Source: JBPYCR01 sp051846935 (GTDB lineage Bacteria; Bacillota; Bacilli; Bacillales; Amphibacillaceae). From it: a stretch of DNA of 64,000 nucleotides. Position numbers and translations under genes: made by a program. Shown piece after piece: positions 54,596 through 63,279 of this stretch. Positions within the stretch are counted from its first letter, which is position 1. Each line of letters starts with the position of its first letter. Location of the stretch: assembly GCF_051846935.1 (NCBI RefSeq), contig NZ_JBPYCS010000003.1, positions 1 to 64,000 on the forward strand. The letters are read 5' to 3'. The notes below the pieces were generated by a model. It had not been told where the DNA came from. It saw nothing but the letters and a program-made list of their open reading frames with translations, and ran no database searches.

Positions 54596-55729
54596 TTATT
54601 TATATTTGTTTAGCTTATCACCAATAATGTCGCTTAGTTGAAAGCTAGATTGATCGTCTTCTTTTGTATACTGCTTGTATTGTTCTTCTTCTTGTTCCTG
54701 CTCCAATTCACGGATGCTTAACGATATTCTTTTTTCACTTTCATTTACATCTAACACTTTAACTTGTACTTTTTGGCCTTCTTCTAAAACTTCATGCGGC
54801 GTACCGATATGACGATTCGCAATCTGGGAGATGTGTACAAGACCTTCTACACCTTGCTCTATTTCAACAAAAGCACCAAAGTTTACAAGTCTTCTTACCG
54901 TTCCTTCCACAGTATCACCTCTTGAAATTCGATCCTCAATACCGGACCAAGGGCCTGGAAGTGTGTTTTTTCGAGATAAGGAAATGCGCTCATTATCTCT
55001 ATCAACAGATAAAACTTCTACTTTTATGACATCACCCTCTGCTACCACATCAGCAGCATTTTCTACATGCTCATGTGCTAATTGAGATATATGAACCAAT
55101 CCATCAACGCCACCAATATCCACAAAAGCCCCAAAGCTTGTCAAGCGCTGTACAGTTCCTTCTAGCACTTGACCTGCTTCAATCGACTGAAGCAAATTCT
55201 GTTTTTTCGCTTCTTCTTCCGCTTCTGTAATCGCTCGATGAGATAAAATTACGCGATTTTGCTCTTTATCTAAATCAACTATTTTTACTTGTAATGTTTT
55301 ATTAAGATAATCTGAAAAGTCATCTACAAAATACGTTTCAACAAGTGACGCAGGAATAAAGCCGCGAAGACCAACGTCTACTACGAGCCCGCCTTTAACT
55401 ATTTCTTTTACTTCTGTTTCGAACGTTGCATTATTTTTATATTTCTCTTCCAAATTCGCCCAAGCAGCATCTGCCTCAACAGCTTTTTTAGAAAGAATGA
55501 TATCTTCATCATCTACTTTTTTTACTTTTAATGTTAATTCTTCGTCTTCTTTAACAACGTCGGACGGGTGCTCAATATGCAAGTTAGACAACTCGCTAAT
55601 AGGTATAATGCCTTCCGCCTTTTGACCGATATCGACTAAAACTTGTTTCTCTTCTAGCTTGACTACTTTTCCCTTTAACGTATCTCCAACGTTTACTGCA
55701 CTGAAATCGTTCGTATTTGATTCGCTCAT
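54596..55729 (-). CDS. ypfD: S1-domain protein YpfD (ribosomal protein S1 homolog)
   Basis: 377 residues with four S1 RNA-binding domains (about 15-85, 100-170, 185-255, 270-340), for example GTVQRLTSFGAFVDIGG. It is shorter than the six-domain S1 of Gram-negatives, as is normal for Firmicutes. It binds mRNA; it is not essential in B. subtilis. The ribosome binding site is aggaggc. Confidence 0.93.
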   Translation of the reverse strand: MSESNTNDFSAVNVGDTLKGKVVKLEEKQVLVDIGQKAEGIIPISELSNLHIEHPSDVVKEDEELTLKVKKVDDEDIILSKKAVEADAAWANLEEKYKNNATFETEVKEIVKGGLVVDVGLRGFIPASLVETYFVDDFSDYLNKTLQVKIVDLDKEQNRVILSHRAITEAEEEAKKQNLLQSIEAGQVLEGTVQRLTSFGAFVDIGGVDGLVHISQLAHEHVENAADVVAEGDVIKVEVLSVDRDNERISLSRKNTLPGPWSGIEDRISRGDTVEGTVRRLVNFGAFVEIEQGVEGLVHISQIANRHIGTPHEVLEEGQKVQVKVLDVNESEKRISLSIRELEQEQEEEQYKQYTKEDDQSSFQLSDIIGDKLNKYK

Positions 55730-55950
55730 GACCTATTGCCTCCTAAACCTATTAGAAAATGAAAAATACATCTGTGTGTGTTTTAATTCTGTTTTAAAAT
55801 AGGAACAATTATATTCCAGTATAACACACTTCTTCTTAATAACTTCTACTATTTAATTTTATTTGTCAAGTAAAATAAATATGAATTACAAGATAACGAT
55901 CTTATTTATAAAAGACAGCCACTTTATGATATACCCGTTAGCAAAAGCAA

Positions 55951-56640
55951 TTAACCTTTAATTTTTTTATCTATTTCATTAACCATTTTTTCTGCCACTT
56001 GTTCGATAGATAAAAATGTTGTGTTAATCTCTAGTGCATCGTCTGCTTTAATTAAAGGTGCTATCGTACGCTTCGAATCCATTTCATCCCGTTTTTCAAT
56101 ATCTGACTTTAACTCCTCTAAGTTGGAAGTAAAACCTTTACTAAGGTTTTCTTCATGTCTTCGTTTTGCACGTTCATCTACAGATGCGATGAGAAAAAAT
56201 TTAACATCAGCATTTGGCAATACGTAAGTACCGATATCTCTACCATCCATAACTACTGAACAACGTTTTGAAAAAGCGCGTTGCCTTGATACCATTTCTT
56301 CGCGTACGTTGTGAGATTGTGCTACGATCGAAACGTTTTTAGACACTATATCTGAACGAATAGCAAACGTAACATCCTCCCCATCCAACCATACACTTTG
56401 ACCGTCTTCTTCCGCATGTAAATCGATTGTTGTTTCTTTAAGTAATTCAGTTAGTTTTTGTTCATCATCAAGCTGAATATTTTCATTTAATGCTTTTAAC
56501 GTAAATGCACGGTACATTGCACCAGTATCTATATAGACGAACGATAATTGTTTAGCAACGAGTTTTGCTACGGTACTCTTTCCTGCAGCAGCAGGGCCAT
56601 CAATTGCAATTGCTATTTTTTCATTTTGTTGTTTATCCAT
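55951..56640 (-). CDS. cmk: Cytidylate kinase
   Basis: 229 residues. P-loop GPAAAGKSTVAK, YIDTGAMYRA and MDGRDIGTYVLPNA are conserved. It phosphorylates CMP and dCMP. The start is the ATG at 56640 behind aaggagatg. It precedes ypfD as in B. subtilis. Confidence 0.96.
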   Translation of the reverse strand: MDKQQNEKIAIAIDGPAAAGKSTVAKLVAKQLSFVYIDTGAMYRAFTLKALNENIQLDDEQKLTELLKETTIDLHAEEDGQSVWLDGEDVTFAIRSDIVSKNVSIVAQSHNVREEMVSRQRAFSKRCSVVMDGRDIGTYVLPNADVKFFLIASVDERAKRRHEENLSKGFTSNLEELKSDIEKRDEMDSKRTIAPLIKADDALEINTTFLSIEQVAEKMVNEIDKKIKG

Positions 56641-57136
56641 ATTCTCATCTCCTTGTATCGTATATTTAGGCATTAATCTTAAACGTTTTGACCATCAAAC
56701 CTGCAGGCTGTACACCTTGATATTCGACCCTAGATGTTAGTAGCTCCAAGGCGCCTTCGATACAAGGATTGTACGCATAAACGAGGCTGCTGATCAGCGT
56801 TCACATTTGTTCACTTATCATCGCAGATCTTGCATCTGATCCTACGTATGTATCTTAAATACATATAAACTTAAAAAACTTGGCATCAGCCAAGTTTTTG
56901 TTTGTTTTCTACGTATAAATCATACCATAATTCTTTAAAAAATACGCTATAATCAATCATAAATAGTGTAACGCATTTGCTAGTACATATTTTTTTAGAT
57001 GAAGTGCCTTTTTTTCCGCTTGCAAGTTGGTAACAATGACCACTCGTACAACACATGTCTTTTTGGCACAATACCAAAACGCACCCGAACGCACGAAGGA
57101 ATGTTTTCCCACACCTACTTACATATACGGACGGAC
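56641..57136 (-). other. 496-base gap between motI and cmk
   Basis: It holds a terminator hairpin (56874-56900), an extended -10 motif TGGTATGAT (56919-56927, minus strand) and a start-less 44-codon frame (56666-56800) richer in G and C than its surroundings. No complete gene is supported; a 63-codon frame at 56886-57077 runs through the terminator and lacks a ribosome binding site. Confidence 0.5.
56874..56900. terminator. Terminator between motI and cmk
   Basis: AAAACTTGGC pairs with GCCAAGTTTT, symmetrical for both strands. It probably ends the motI transcript. Confidence 0.78.
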
Positions 57137-57793
57137 TTATATCAATTCTTTTTTCCGAGCCTCTCTCTGCTTTTCAAAGCAATAAAATATTATGTGCTGC
57201 CGCTCCTTTTGCGTAATAGAAGTGAATTTCAAAGCGGCGAGATGAATATTTTCTTCCGTTTTCACGTTTATTACGATTGCTTCTATATTCAAATATATAA
57301 ATTTTCCTGATTGGAGTCGAAACGTAATCCATAGCTCTAATTTTTGATCGATTTTCAGCTTCGACTGCTGCGGAACTACTATGGATAATCCACCACCGCT
57401 AATGTCTCTTGTCACGGTAGTAAATGGGTCGATATTTTTATTTGGACAATGAATCGCTACATCAACGGACGTTTCAATACGAACATACTGCCTGCGCTGT
57501 ATACGTTTAAGATTTTCTCGTTGAGGAGAAGGTATTTTGTACCCATGTACTCTAAGCGTTATTCGCTCCTCTATTGTTGAATAAAATTGGTAAACGGCTT
57601 GGTCATTACCGACGAACGTAATCGACACGCGATCACCTTTAGTAAGATAGACTGTTTTTTGTGTATGAATATGTACTGGTAGATCGATAAATAAATACCG
57701 CTCATTACAATCGATAACTCTAGACCGACATCTTACTGGTGACCTTAATTTAGAATGATTTATTTCTACTGTAAGAACAGTGCCGACTTTCAT
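57137..57793 (-). CDS. motI: Cyclic-di-GMP receptor with PilZ domain (MotI/YpfA)
   Basis: 218 residues. An N-terminal YcgR-like domain (about 1-95) is followed by PilZ (about 100-210) with RRQYVRIE and DISGGGLSIVV, the two c-di-GMP-binding motifs. In B. subtilis it acts as a clutch on the flagellar motor. It agrees with the motility function implied by cheR. Confidence 0.9.
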   Translation of the reverse strand: MKVGTVLTVEINHSKLRSPVRCRSRVIDCNERYLFIDLPVHIHTQKTVYLTKGDRVSITFVGNDQAVYQFYSTIEERITLRVHGYKIPSPQRENLKRIQRRQYVRIETSVDVAIHCPNKNIDPFTTVTRDISGGGLSIVVPQQSKLKIDQKLELWITFRLQSGKFIYLNIEAIVINVKTEENIHLAALKFTSITQKERQHIIFYCFEKQREARKKELI

Positions 57794-57896
57794 CGTATCC
57801 CCCCACCAACAACCAAGTAATAGGACCTATTTCTGTATATGCAACTAATCCTATATACCCATTATTACAGATGCCTTATTAAAAGAAAAGACTTTT

Positions 57897-59228
57897 TTAA
57901 AAGATTCCTTCTGCACCTGATAACTTTTCTACTTTTTCCTCCGTTCCATCTAATGCATTAATAAATATACGGTACGTTTCATCATTCATAACACCTAAAA
58001 ATTCATACGTTAATACTTCTTCTCCAAGTTCATTATCAATGATCGACATATGTTCTTCTTTTATATTAACTTGATTATTAACCTTTTCTCTCGCATCACT
58101 TGCACTAAGCTTTGGTTCAGGTATATTTCGATCCGTATGATTCATGTAATAGTTTCTAGCAGTTAACCCTAAAATATCACCACTATCTAAAGCCACTTTC
58201 ACTTCAATGGCATCTGAATAGATTCGTACATCCTTATCTTTATAAAGAAATGAATAGACACCAACACCATCAAACTCTGTGCTTTGATAAATGTGCATAT
58301 TTTCAAACTCAAATTTGTTTAAAAATTTCTTTGCTGTTTGCAAGCCTTCATTTAATCCGAGCTTTTTCGTTTGCAATGGACGCTCTACTAAAATTGTTAG
58401 TGGATGCCCCCCTTGCTGCGTCATATCCATGTAAGCATTTTTCTTCTCATCTTGATAAGAAATGCTGTAAGTTGCTACATCAGCGCCTTTTCCACTTTTA
58501 GCAATATGCAAGTTTTCGACATTATTTATTTGAAATAATTGTTTACTCTTAGTCAATGCTTCTTTTTCACTAATATTTTCTCCTGTTACATTTCTATATT
58601 TATGTTCTTTCGTCGTTGCCCCAAGCAATCCAAAATCTGTACTCCCTTCAGCAAACCCTTCCACCTTTTTTTCAACCGTTTTAAATCCGTCTATAATAGT
58701 GTTGTCTGCTTGTTCATCTTCTGTTGCTAACGCAAGCTGTACATCCATCCATCTTAAATTATCTTTCAAAACGACGTGTTGAACTTGTCGTAATTCATCT
58801 TTTATATCACCTGCTTGTTTATAAAGCTCTTTTAAAGTGGCTAATTCTTGATCTGTTAACGGATCATCATTTAAATTTCGAACCGCGGTTCGGTACGTAA
58901 AATCTCCAATATCCGACAGAAACTCTTCCGTTTTATTAAAAGGGAGTAATGTTAATGGCAATTGACCTACGTTTGAAAGAGCTTCCGAAGTTATCCGCCA
59001 AATGTCTACAAATTGTGGGGATAGTCGATCGTCTGAATTCATCGCAAGCGACGCCCCAATTTTATCGTGAAGTAAATCCATATGATACGTTAATTCATGA
59101 AATGAACGTTGATAAGCGTTTTCTGCTTGTATTAGTATTGCGTTTTTTTCTTGATGCTCTTGATAACCCCAATATCCTAAACCTACTACACCTATTGAAA
59201 GAACACCGATGATGATTCCTCGAATCAT
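57897..59228 (-). CDS. ypeB: Germination protein YpeB
   Basis: 443 residues. An N-terminal membrane helix (about 3-20), a coiled region, then PepSY-like repeats in the second half (EALTKSKQLF, GLQTAKKFLN, SDAREKVNNQ). YpeB is needed to place and stabilise SleB in the spore. It lies 18 bases after sleB, forming the usual two-gene unit. Confidence 0.94.
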   Translation of the reverse strand: MIRGIIIGVLSIGVVGLGYWGYQEHQEKNAILIQAENAYQRSFHELTYHMDLLHDKIGASLAMNSDDRLSPQFVDIWRITSEALSNVGQLPLTLLPFNKTEEFLSDIGDFTYRTAVRNLNDDPLTDQELATLKELYKQAGDIKDELRQVQHVVLKDNLRWMDVQLALATEDEQADNTIIDGFKTVEKKVEGFAEGSTDFGLLGATTKEHKYRNVTGENISEKEALTKSKQLFQINNVENLHIAKSGKGADVATYSISYQDEKKNAYMDMTQQGGHPLTILVERPLQTKKLGLNEGLQTAKKFLNKFEFENMHIYQSTEFDGVGVYSFLYKDKDVRIYSDAIEVKVALDSGDILGLTARNYYMNHTDRNIPEPKLSASDAREKVNNQVNIKEEHMSIIDNELGEEVLTYEFLGVMNDETYRIFINALDGTEEKVEKLSGAEGIF

Positions 59229-59246
59229 TTTTCCACACCTTTCTAT

Positions 59247-60080
59247 TTACTTACAAAATATATGTTTCCCAATTTGTTTAATTTGTGGACGTGTCCATAT
59301 CCATCCTGATGTCGCTGTATCTGGATTAAAATAATACAATGCGTTCCCTGTAGGGTCCCATCCGTTAATCGCATCCAATACTGCACGCTTTGCACTTTCA
59401 TTCGGTGTAAGCCAAATTTGGCCATCAGCTACTGCAGTAAATGCCCGTGGTTCAAAAATTACTCCAGATGCTGTATTAGGAAAAGTAGGACTCTCCACAC
59501 GGTTTAAGATTACTGCAGCGACAGCAACTTGACCTACATACGGTTCGCCTCTTGATTCACCATAAACAGCGTTAGCCATTAATTGAATATCGTTTTGAGA
59601 ATAGCCTTTCGGTACGTTTACAGCTGTTGGTTTTGGTTTTTCTGATTCGTTCTTTGTACTTGTATCTGTTTTTTCTTTATTATTTTGTTGTTCTGTTGAT
59701 TGTTTCGTCCCACCGTAATGCGTAAATTTTTTGCCAGCATTTATTTGTTGCTTTACGTAACTTTCATTATATTTTGTTGCATCTACTAACTTTTGTTTTG
59801 TTGTTGCTCCAGCCATCCCATCAATTTCGAGGCCGAATTCATACTGAAAATTACGTAGTGCCCAATATGTACCCCAACCGAAAACGCCATCTATTTTACC
59901 GTTATAGTAACCGATGTATTGCAGCCTCGCTTGTAATTCAATTACGTCATCACCAACTGCCCCTTGCTGTATTACTTGTGGACTAAATGCCTCTGCTTGC
60001 TGAATCGAAAGGCTTGGGACGTATCCAAATAAGACTAGAAAAAATCCAATTATGAAAAGGAACAGCTTTTTCCGCTTCAT
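59247..60080 (-). CDS. sleB: Spore cortex-lytic enzyme SleB
   Basis: 277 residues. A signal peptide (about 1-31) is followed by a peptidoglycan-binding domain (about 38-100), a polar linker, and the Hydrolase_2 catalytic domain with GESRGEPYVGQVAVAAVILNRV, which contains the essential Glu. It is a lytic transglycosylase that degrades the cortex during germination. The ribosome binding site is taggagga. Confidence 0.95.
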   Translation of the reverse strand: MKRKKLFLFIIGFFLVLFGYVPSLSIQQAEAFSPQVIQQGAVGDDVIELQARLQYIGYYNGKIDGVFGWGTYWALRNFQYEFGLEIDGMAGATTKQKLVDATKYNESYVKQQINAGKKFTHYGGTKQSTEQQNNKEKTDTSTKNESEKPKPTAVNVPKGYSQNDIQLMANAVYGESRGEPYVGQVAVAAVILNRVESPTFPNTASGVIFEPRAFTAVADGQIWLTPNESAKRAVLDAINGWDPTGNALYYFNPDTATSGWIWTRPQIKQIGKHIFCK

Positions 60081-60116
60081 TTCATTTCCTCCTACAGTAA
60101 TTATTGATTGTCCGTC

Positions 60117-60146
60117 TATTTTTTGTGAAAATGGCCATTTTATTCA
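60117..60146 (-). promoter_or_regulatory. Possible sigma-G promoter of sleB
   Basis: TGAATA (60141-60146) on the minus strand fits the sigma-G -35 element. A weak -10 (AAAAATA) follows. sleB is a known sigma-G gene. Confidence 0.35.
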
Positions 60147-60150
60147 TAAA

Positions 60151-60185
60151 ACAAAAAACCCTTTCCGTGTACATACAGAAAGGGT
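60151..60185 (-). terminator. Terminator of ypdA, beyond the 3' repeat
   Basis: CCCTTTC pairs with GAAAGGG and is followed on the minus strand by a run of T. Confidence 0.8.
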
Positions 60186-60190
60186 GAAGA

Positions 60191-60404
60191 TTTTTGGCAT
60201 CCGGAAAATATTGTAGATGGAGAAATTTTCTAACATTTCCGCTCATGGAATACGCGCTTTCTGCGGACGAATGGTAAGCCTCCTCGTGCCACGTACTGCA
60301 GCGTCTCACCGATTACGTTCTTCTTGCTGGAGTCTCGCATCTTCCATTCGCTCATGTAGTAGATCCTTCCTAATTTTCCACACATACATCCGAAAACCCA
60401 AAAA
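60191..60404. repeat. Repeat family 2, copy A (3' region of ypdA)
   Basis: About 214 bp lying between the ypdA stop and its terminator. Ends TTTTTGG-CATCCGGAAAATAT and (reversed) TTTTTGGGTTTTCGGATGTAT form imperfect inverted repeats. Inside, TACGCGCTTTCTG, AAGCCTCCTCG and TCTCACCGAT are shared in order with copy B at 61641-61850. Confidence 0.8.
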
Positions 60405-60484
60405 TTTATTCCATAATAATTGCCAGCTTATAGTGATACTAAATATTGGTTAATATTGGTAAATGGGTGCAAAGGTGGAGCAGC

Positions 60485-61459
60485 CTACTTATACGCTATC
60501 GCTTCTGCTATTTTTCCTCCATGAAAGCGACCATTCTCAATAAATGTTTCATTACCGTCAAAACCAGATATGATGACACCTGCTACATATATCCCTTGCA
60601 CATTTGTTTCATGTGTCGATGGGTTGAATACTGGTTTGCCTGAATTTCTTTCTACTTCAATTCCTATTTTTTTCATAAACTCTATGTTTGGCTTATAACC
60701 TGTCATTGCAAATACAAAATCATTCTTGATCGACTTTATCTTGCCATTTACTTTATAATTTACATAATCTGCTGTTATTTCAGTAACTTGTGCATTAAAC
60801 TCCATTTTTATAGATTCTTTTCTTACTAAAGAATCGAAATCTGGTAAAATCCAAGGTTTAATACTTTTTGAATAGGTATCCCCTCGATATAAAACGGTTA
60901 TGTTTGCTCCTGCTTTATAAAGAGCGATAGACGTATCGACAGCAGAGTTTTTCCCGCCGATTACGACTACGTCTTTGTTAAAGTAAGGGTGGGATTCTTT
61001 AAAGTAATGCATTACCTTTCGTAACTTTTCACCAGGAACATTTAATAAATTTGGCTGATCGTAATACCCCGTGGCAACAACAACATTTTTCGCGACGTAT
61101 GTTTTAGTTTGTCCCATGTTATTCTTTGTAATTATAAGAAAATTTTCCTTTTCCTTTGTCACATTTACAACCTTCTCAAAGGTTTTTAAACGTAGCTTTT
61201 CTCTTTGAGCCACTTCACGATAGTAGGCTAAAGCCTGGCTCCTTACTGGTTTTAAATTATCTGTAATAAACGGAATCGAGCCTATTTCTAATTTTCTACT
61301 CGTACTAAAAAAGGTTTGATGTGTCGGGAAATTGTAAATCGTATTTACAATCCCCTCTTTTTCAATAATAAGTGGAAAAACGTTACGCTTCTGCAATTCA
61401 ATAGCGCAGGATAAACCACAAGGGCCTCCACCGATTATAATTGTATGCTCTATTTTCAA
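60485..61459 (-). CDS. ypdA: Bacillithiol-disulfide reductase YpdA
   Basis: 324 residues. FAD-binding IIGGGPCGLSCAIEL and NADPH-binding VVIGGKNSAVDTSIALY are present; there is no CxxC disulfide pair as in thioredoxin reductase, which is typical of YpdA. It reduces oxidised bacillithiol, linking it to bshA in this window. The start is TTG at 61459 behind gaagggtg. Confidence 0.92.
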   Translation of the reverse strand: MKIEHTIIIGGGPCGLSCAIELQKRNVFPLIIEKEGIVNTIYNFPTHQTFFSTSRKLEIGSIPFITDNLKPVRSQALAYYREVAQREKLRLKTFEKVVNVTKEKENFLIITKNNMGQTKTYVAKNVVVATGYYDQPNLLNVPGEKLRKVMHYFKESHPYFNKDVVVIGGKNSAVDTSIALYKAGANITVLYRGDTYSKSIKPWILPDFDSLVRKESIKMEFNAQVTEITADYVNYKVNGKIKSIKNDFVFAMTGYKPNIEFMKKIGIEVERNSGKPVFNPSTHETNVQGIYVAGVIISGFDGNETFIENGRFHGGKIAEAIAYK

Positions 61460-61602
61460 TCGTACACCCTTCTCTCTTTATTTACTCCACTTTCAATATT
61501 GCTCATCGGATAATCAAAGCTGCAAAAATTGTATAATTGTTCATTATCTATATACGACTCGAACACACTAGTTATGGAACAACCCATACTTTAAAATAAG
61601 TT

Positions 61603-61637
61603 AAAAAAACTCCTATTCTAATGATAGGAGTTTTTTT
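61603..61637. terminator. Terminator of gudB, beyond the 3' repeat
   Basis: AAAAAAACTCCTAT pairs with ATAGGAGTTTTTTT, symmetrical for both strands. Confidence 0.88.
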
Positions 61638-61640
61638 AAC

Positions 61641-61850
61641 TGGGTATTCGGAAAATAGTGGATAGGGAGAAATATTATACCATTACCGATCACGTAATAT
61701 ACGCGCTTTCTGTAGGCAAGTGGTGAGCCTCCTCGTTCTATGCACTGTAGGGTCTCACCGATCTTTTTTCTCCCACTGGCATCTCGCACCTGTCATTCGC
61801 TCGCGAATGACACCATTGCAAGCTGTCCACAAGCTAATTCGAAAACCCTT
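61641..61850. repeat. Repeat family 2, copy B (3' region of gudB)
   Basis: About 210 bp between the gudB stop and its terminator. Ends GGGTATTCGGAAAATAG and (reversed) GGGTTTTCGAATTAG are imperfect inverted repeats. The interior GTGAGCCTCCTCG...GGGTCTCAC forms a stem. It lies in the same relation to gudB as copy A does to ypdA. Confidence 0.82.
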
Positions 61851-61867
61851 TAAAAATTAAATATATA

Positions 61868-63148
61868 TTAAACCCAGCCACGGTAACGTGAAGCTTCTGC
61901 CATTTTTCTTACTCCAACCATATATGCTGCAAGACGCATATCAATTCCGCGCGTTTCTGCTGTATTATAAATGGCGTTAAAAGCTTTTATCATTACTTTA
62001 TATAGCTTTTCTTCAATTTCTTCCTCAGGCCAATAATATCCTTGATTGTTTTGTACCCACTCAAAATAAGATACCGTAACGCCACCAGCAGAGGCCAGCA
62101 CATCTGGAACTAACAATATGCCTCTTTCCGTCAGTATTTTCGTAGCCTCCATTGTCGTAGGCCCGTTAGCAGCTTCTACAACGATGTTCGCTTTAATATT
62201 ATGTGCATTTTCTTCGGTAATTTGGTTTTGAACTGCTGCAGGTACTAAAATGTCACAATCCAGCTCAAGCAGCTCTTGATTCGTAATTGTATTGTTAAAT
62301 AGCTTTGTTACTGTGCCAAAGCTGTCTCTGCGATCAAGCAAGTAATCAATATCAAGACCATTTGGGTCATGAAGAGCACCATAAGCATCGGATATTCCAA
62401 TAACCTTAGCACCAGCTTCATGTAAAAACTTTGCTAAAAAGCTCCCGGCATTTCCGAATCCTTGGACAACAACTTTTGCTCCTTCTATTGTAAAACCACG
62501 TTTTTTCGCAGCCTCTTCAATACAAATAGTGACTCCTTTTGCCGTTGCAGATTCTCTTCCATGTGAACCGCCTAGCACGATTGGTTTACCAGTAATAAAG
62601 CCAGGGTTGTTGAATTCGTCAATACGGCTATACTCATCCATCATCCAAGCCATTATTTGCGAATTTGTAAATACATCGGGGGCAGGTATATCTTTCGTTG
62701 GCCCAACAATTTGACTAATCGCCCGAACATACCCACGACTCAATCCTTCCAATTCACGAAAAGACATTTCTCGCGGATCACAAACGATGCCGCCTTTTCC
62801 ACCACCATATGGTAAGTCAACAATACCTGCTTTTAAACTCATCCAGATCGCTAGTGCATTAACTTCTTTCTCCGTTACATCCGGATGAAAACGGACGCCG
62901 CCTTTAGTAGGGCCTACTGCATCATTATGTTGAGCACGATAACCTGTAAAGACTTTAATTGAACCATCATCCATTCTTACGGGTATACGTACAGTTAACA
63001 TACGGAGGGAATCTTTAAGAAGCTCATATACCTCGTTTGGATACCCTAATCTTTCTAAAGCGTCTTTAACTACTGCACGTGTCGATGTAAGTACGTCCAT
63101 TTTTTTTGTTTTTTCATGGGAAGAATCTGCTGCTTTATCGGCTACCAT
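61868..63148 (-). CDS. gudB: NAD-specific glutamate dehydrogenase GudB/RocG type
   Basis: 426 residues. PTKGGVRFHP (K82), the catalytic GGGKGG (K118) and Rossmann VVQGFGNAGSFLAKF are intact. It deaminates glutamate to 2-oxoglutarate and ammonia. The short tandem duplication that inactivates gudB of laboratory B. subtilis 168 is not present, so the enzyme should be active. It lies next to ypdA as in B. subtilis. Confidence 0.95.
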   Translation of the reverse strand: MVADKAADSSHEKTKKMDVLTSTRAVVKDALERLGYPNEVYELLKDSLRMLTVRIPVRMDDGSIKVFTGYRAQHNDAVGPTKGGVRFHPDVTEKEVNALAIWMSLKAGIVDLPYGGGKGGIVCDPREMSFRELEGLSRGYVRAISQIVGPTKDIPAPDVFTNSQIMAWMMDEYSRIDEFNNPGFITGKPIVLGGSHGRESATAKGVTICIEEAAKKRGFTIEGAKVVVQGFGNAGSFLAKFLHEAGAKVIGISDAYGALHDPNGLDIDYLLDRRDSFGTVTKLFNNTITNQELLELDCDILVPAAVQNQITEENAHNIKANIVVEAANGPTTMEATKILTERGILLVPDVLASAGGVTVSYFEWVQNNQGYYWPEEEIEEKLYKVMIKAFNAIYNTAETRGIDMRLAAYMVGVRKMAEASRYRGWV

Positions 63149-63204
63149 AAATTTACCTCCTAGATTGTCAAAAAAATATTTTATAATAGCTCTACTCAGT
63201 GATT

Positions 63205-63232
63205 AGTATACACCTTCAATATAAATAATCAA
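63205..63232 (-). promoter_or_regulatory. Promoter of gudB
   Basis: TTGATT (63227-63232), 16 bases, TATACT (63205-63210) on the minus strand, about 60 bases upstream of the start. Confidence 0.6.
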
Positions 63233-63279
63233 TCATCTGAATTGAAATTTTGTACAATAATAAGTATAGTACCCTTTCA

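Noticed and set aside
56886..57077. 63-codon minus-strand frame between motI and cmk
   Set aside because: Its end runs into the terminator hairpin, and no ribosome binding site precedes it.
61868..63148. Inactivating tandem duplication in gudB as in B. subtilis 168
   Set aside because: The active-site region reads through without a repeated block, so the gene looks intact.
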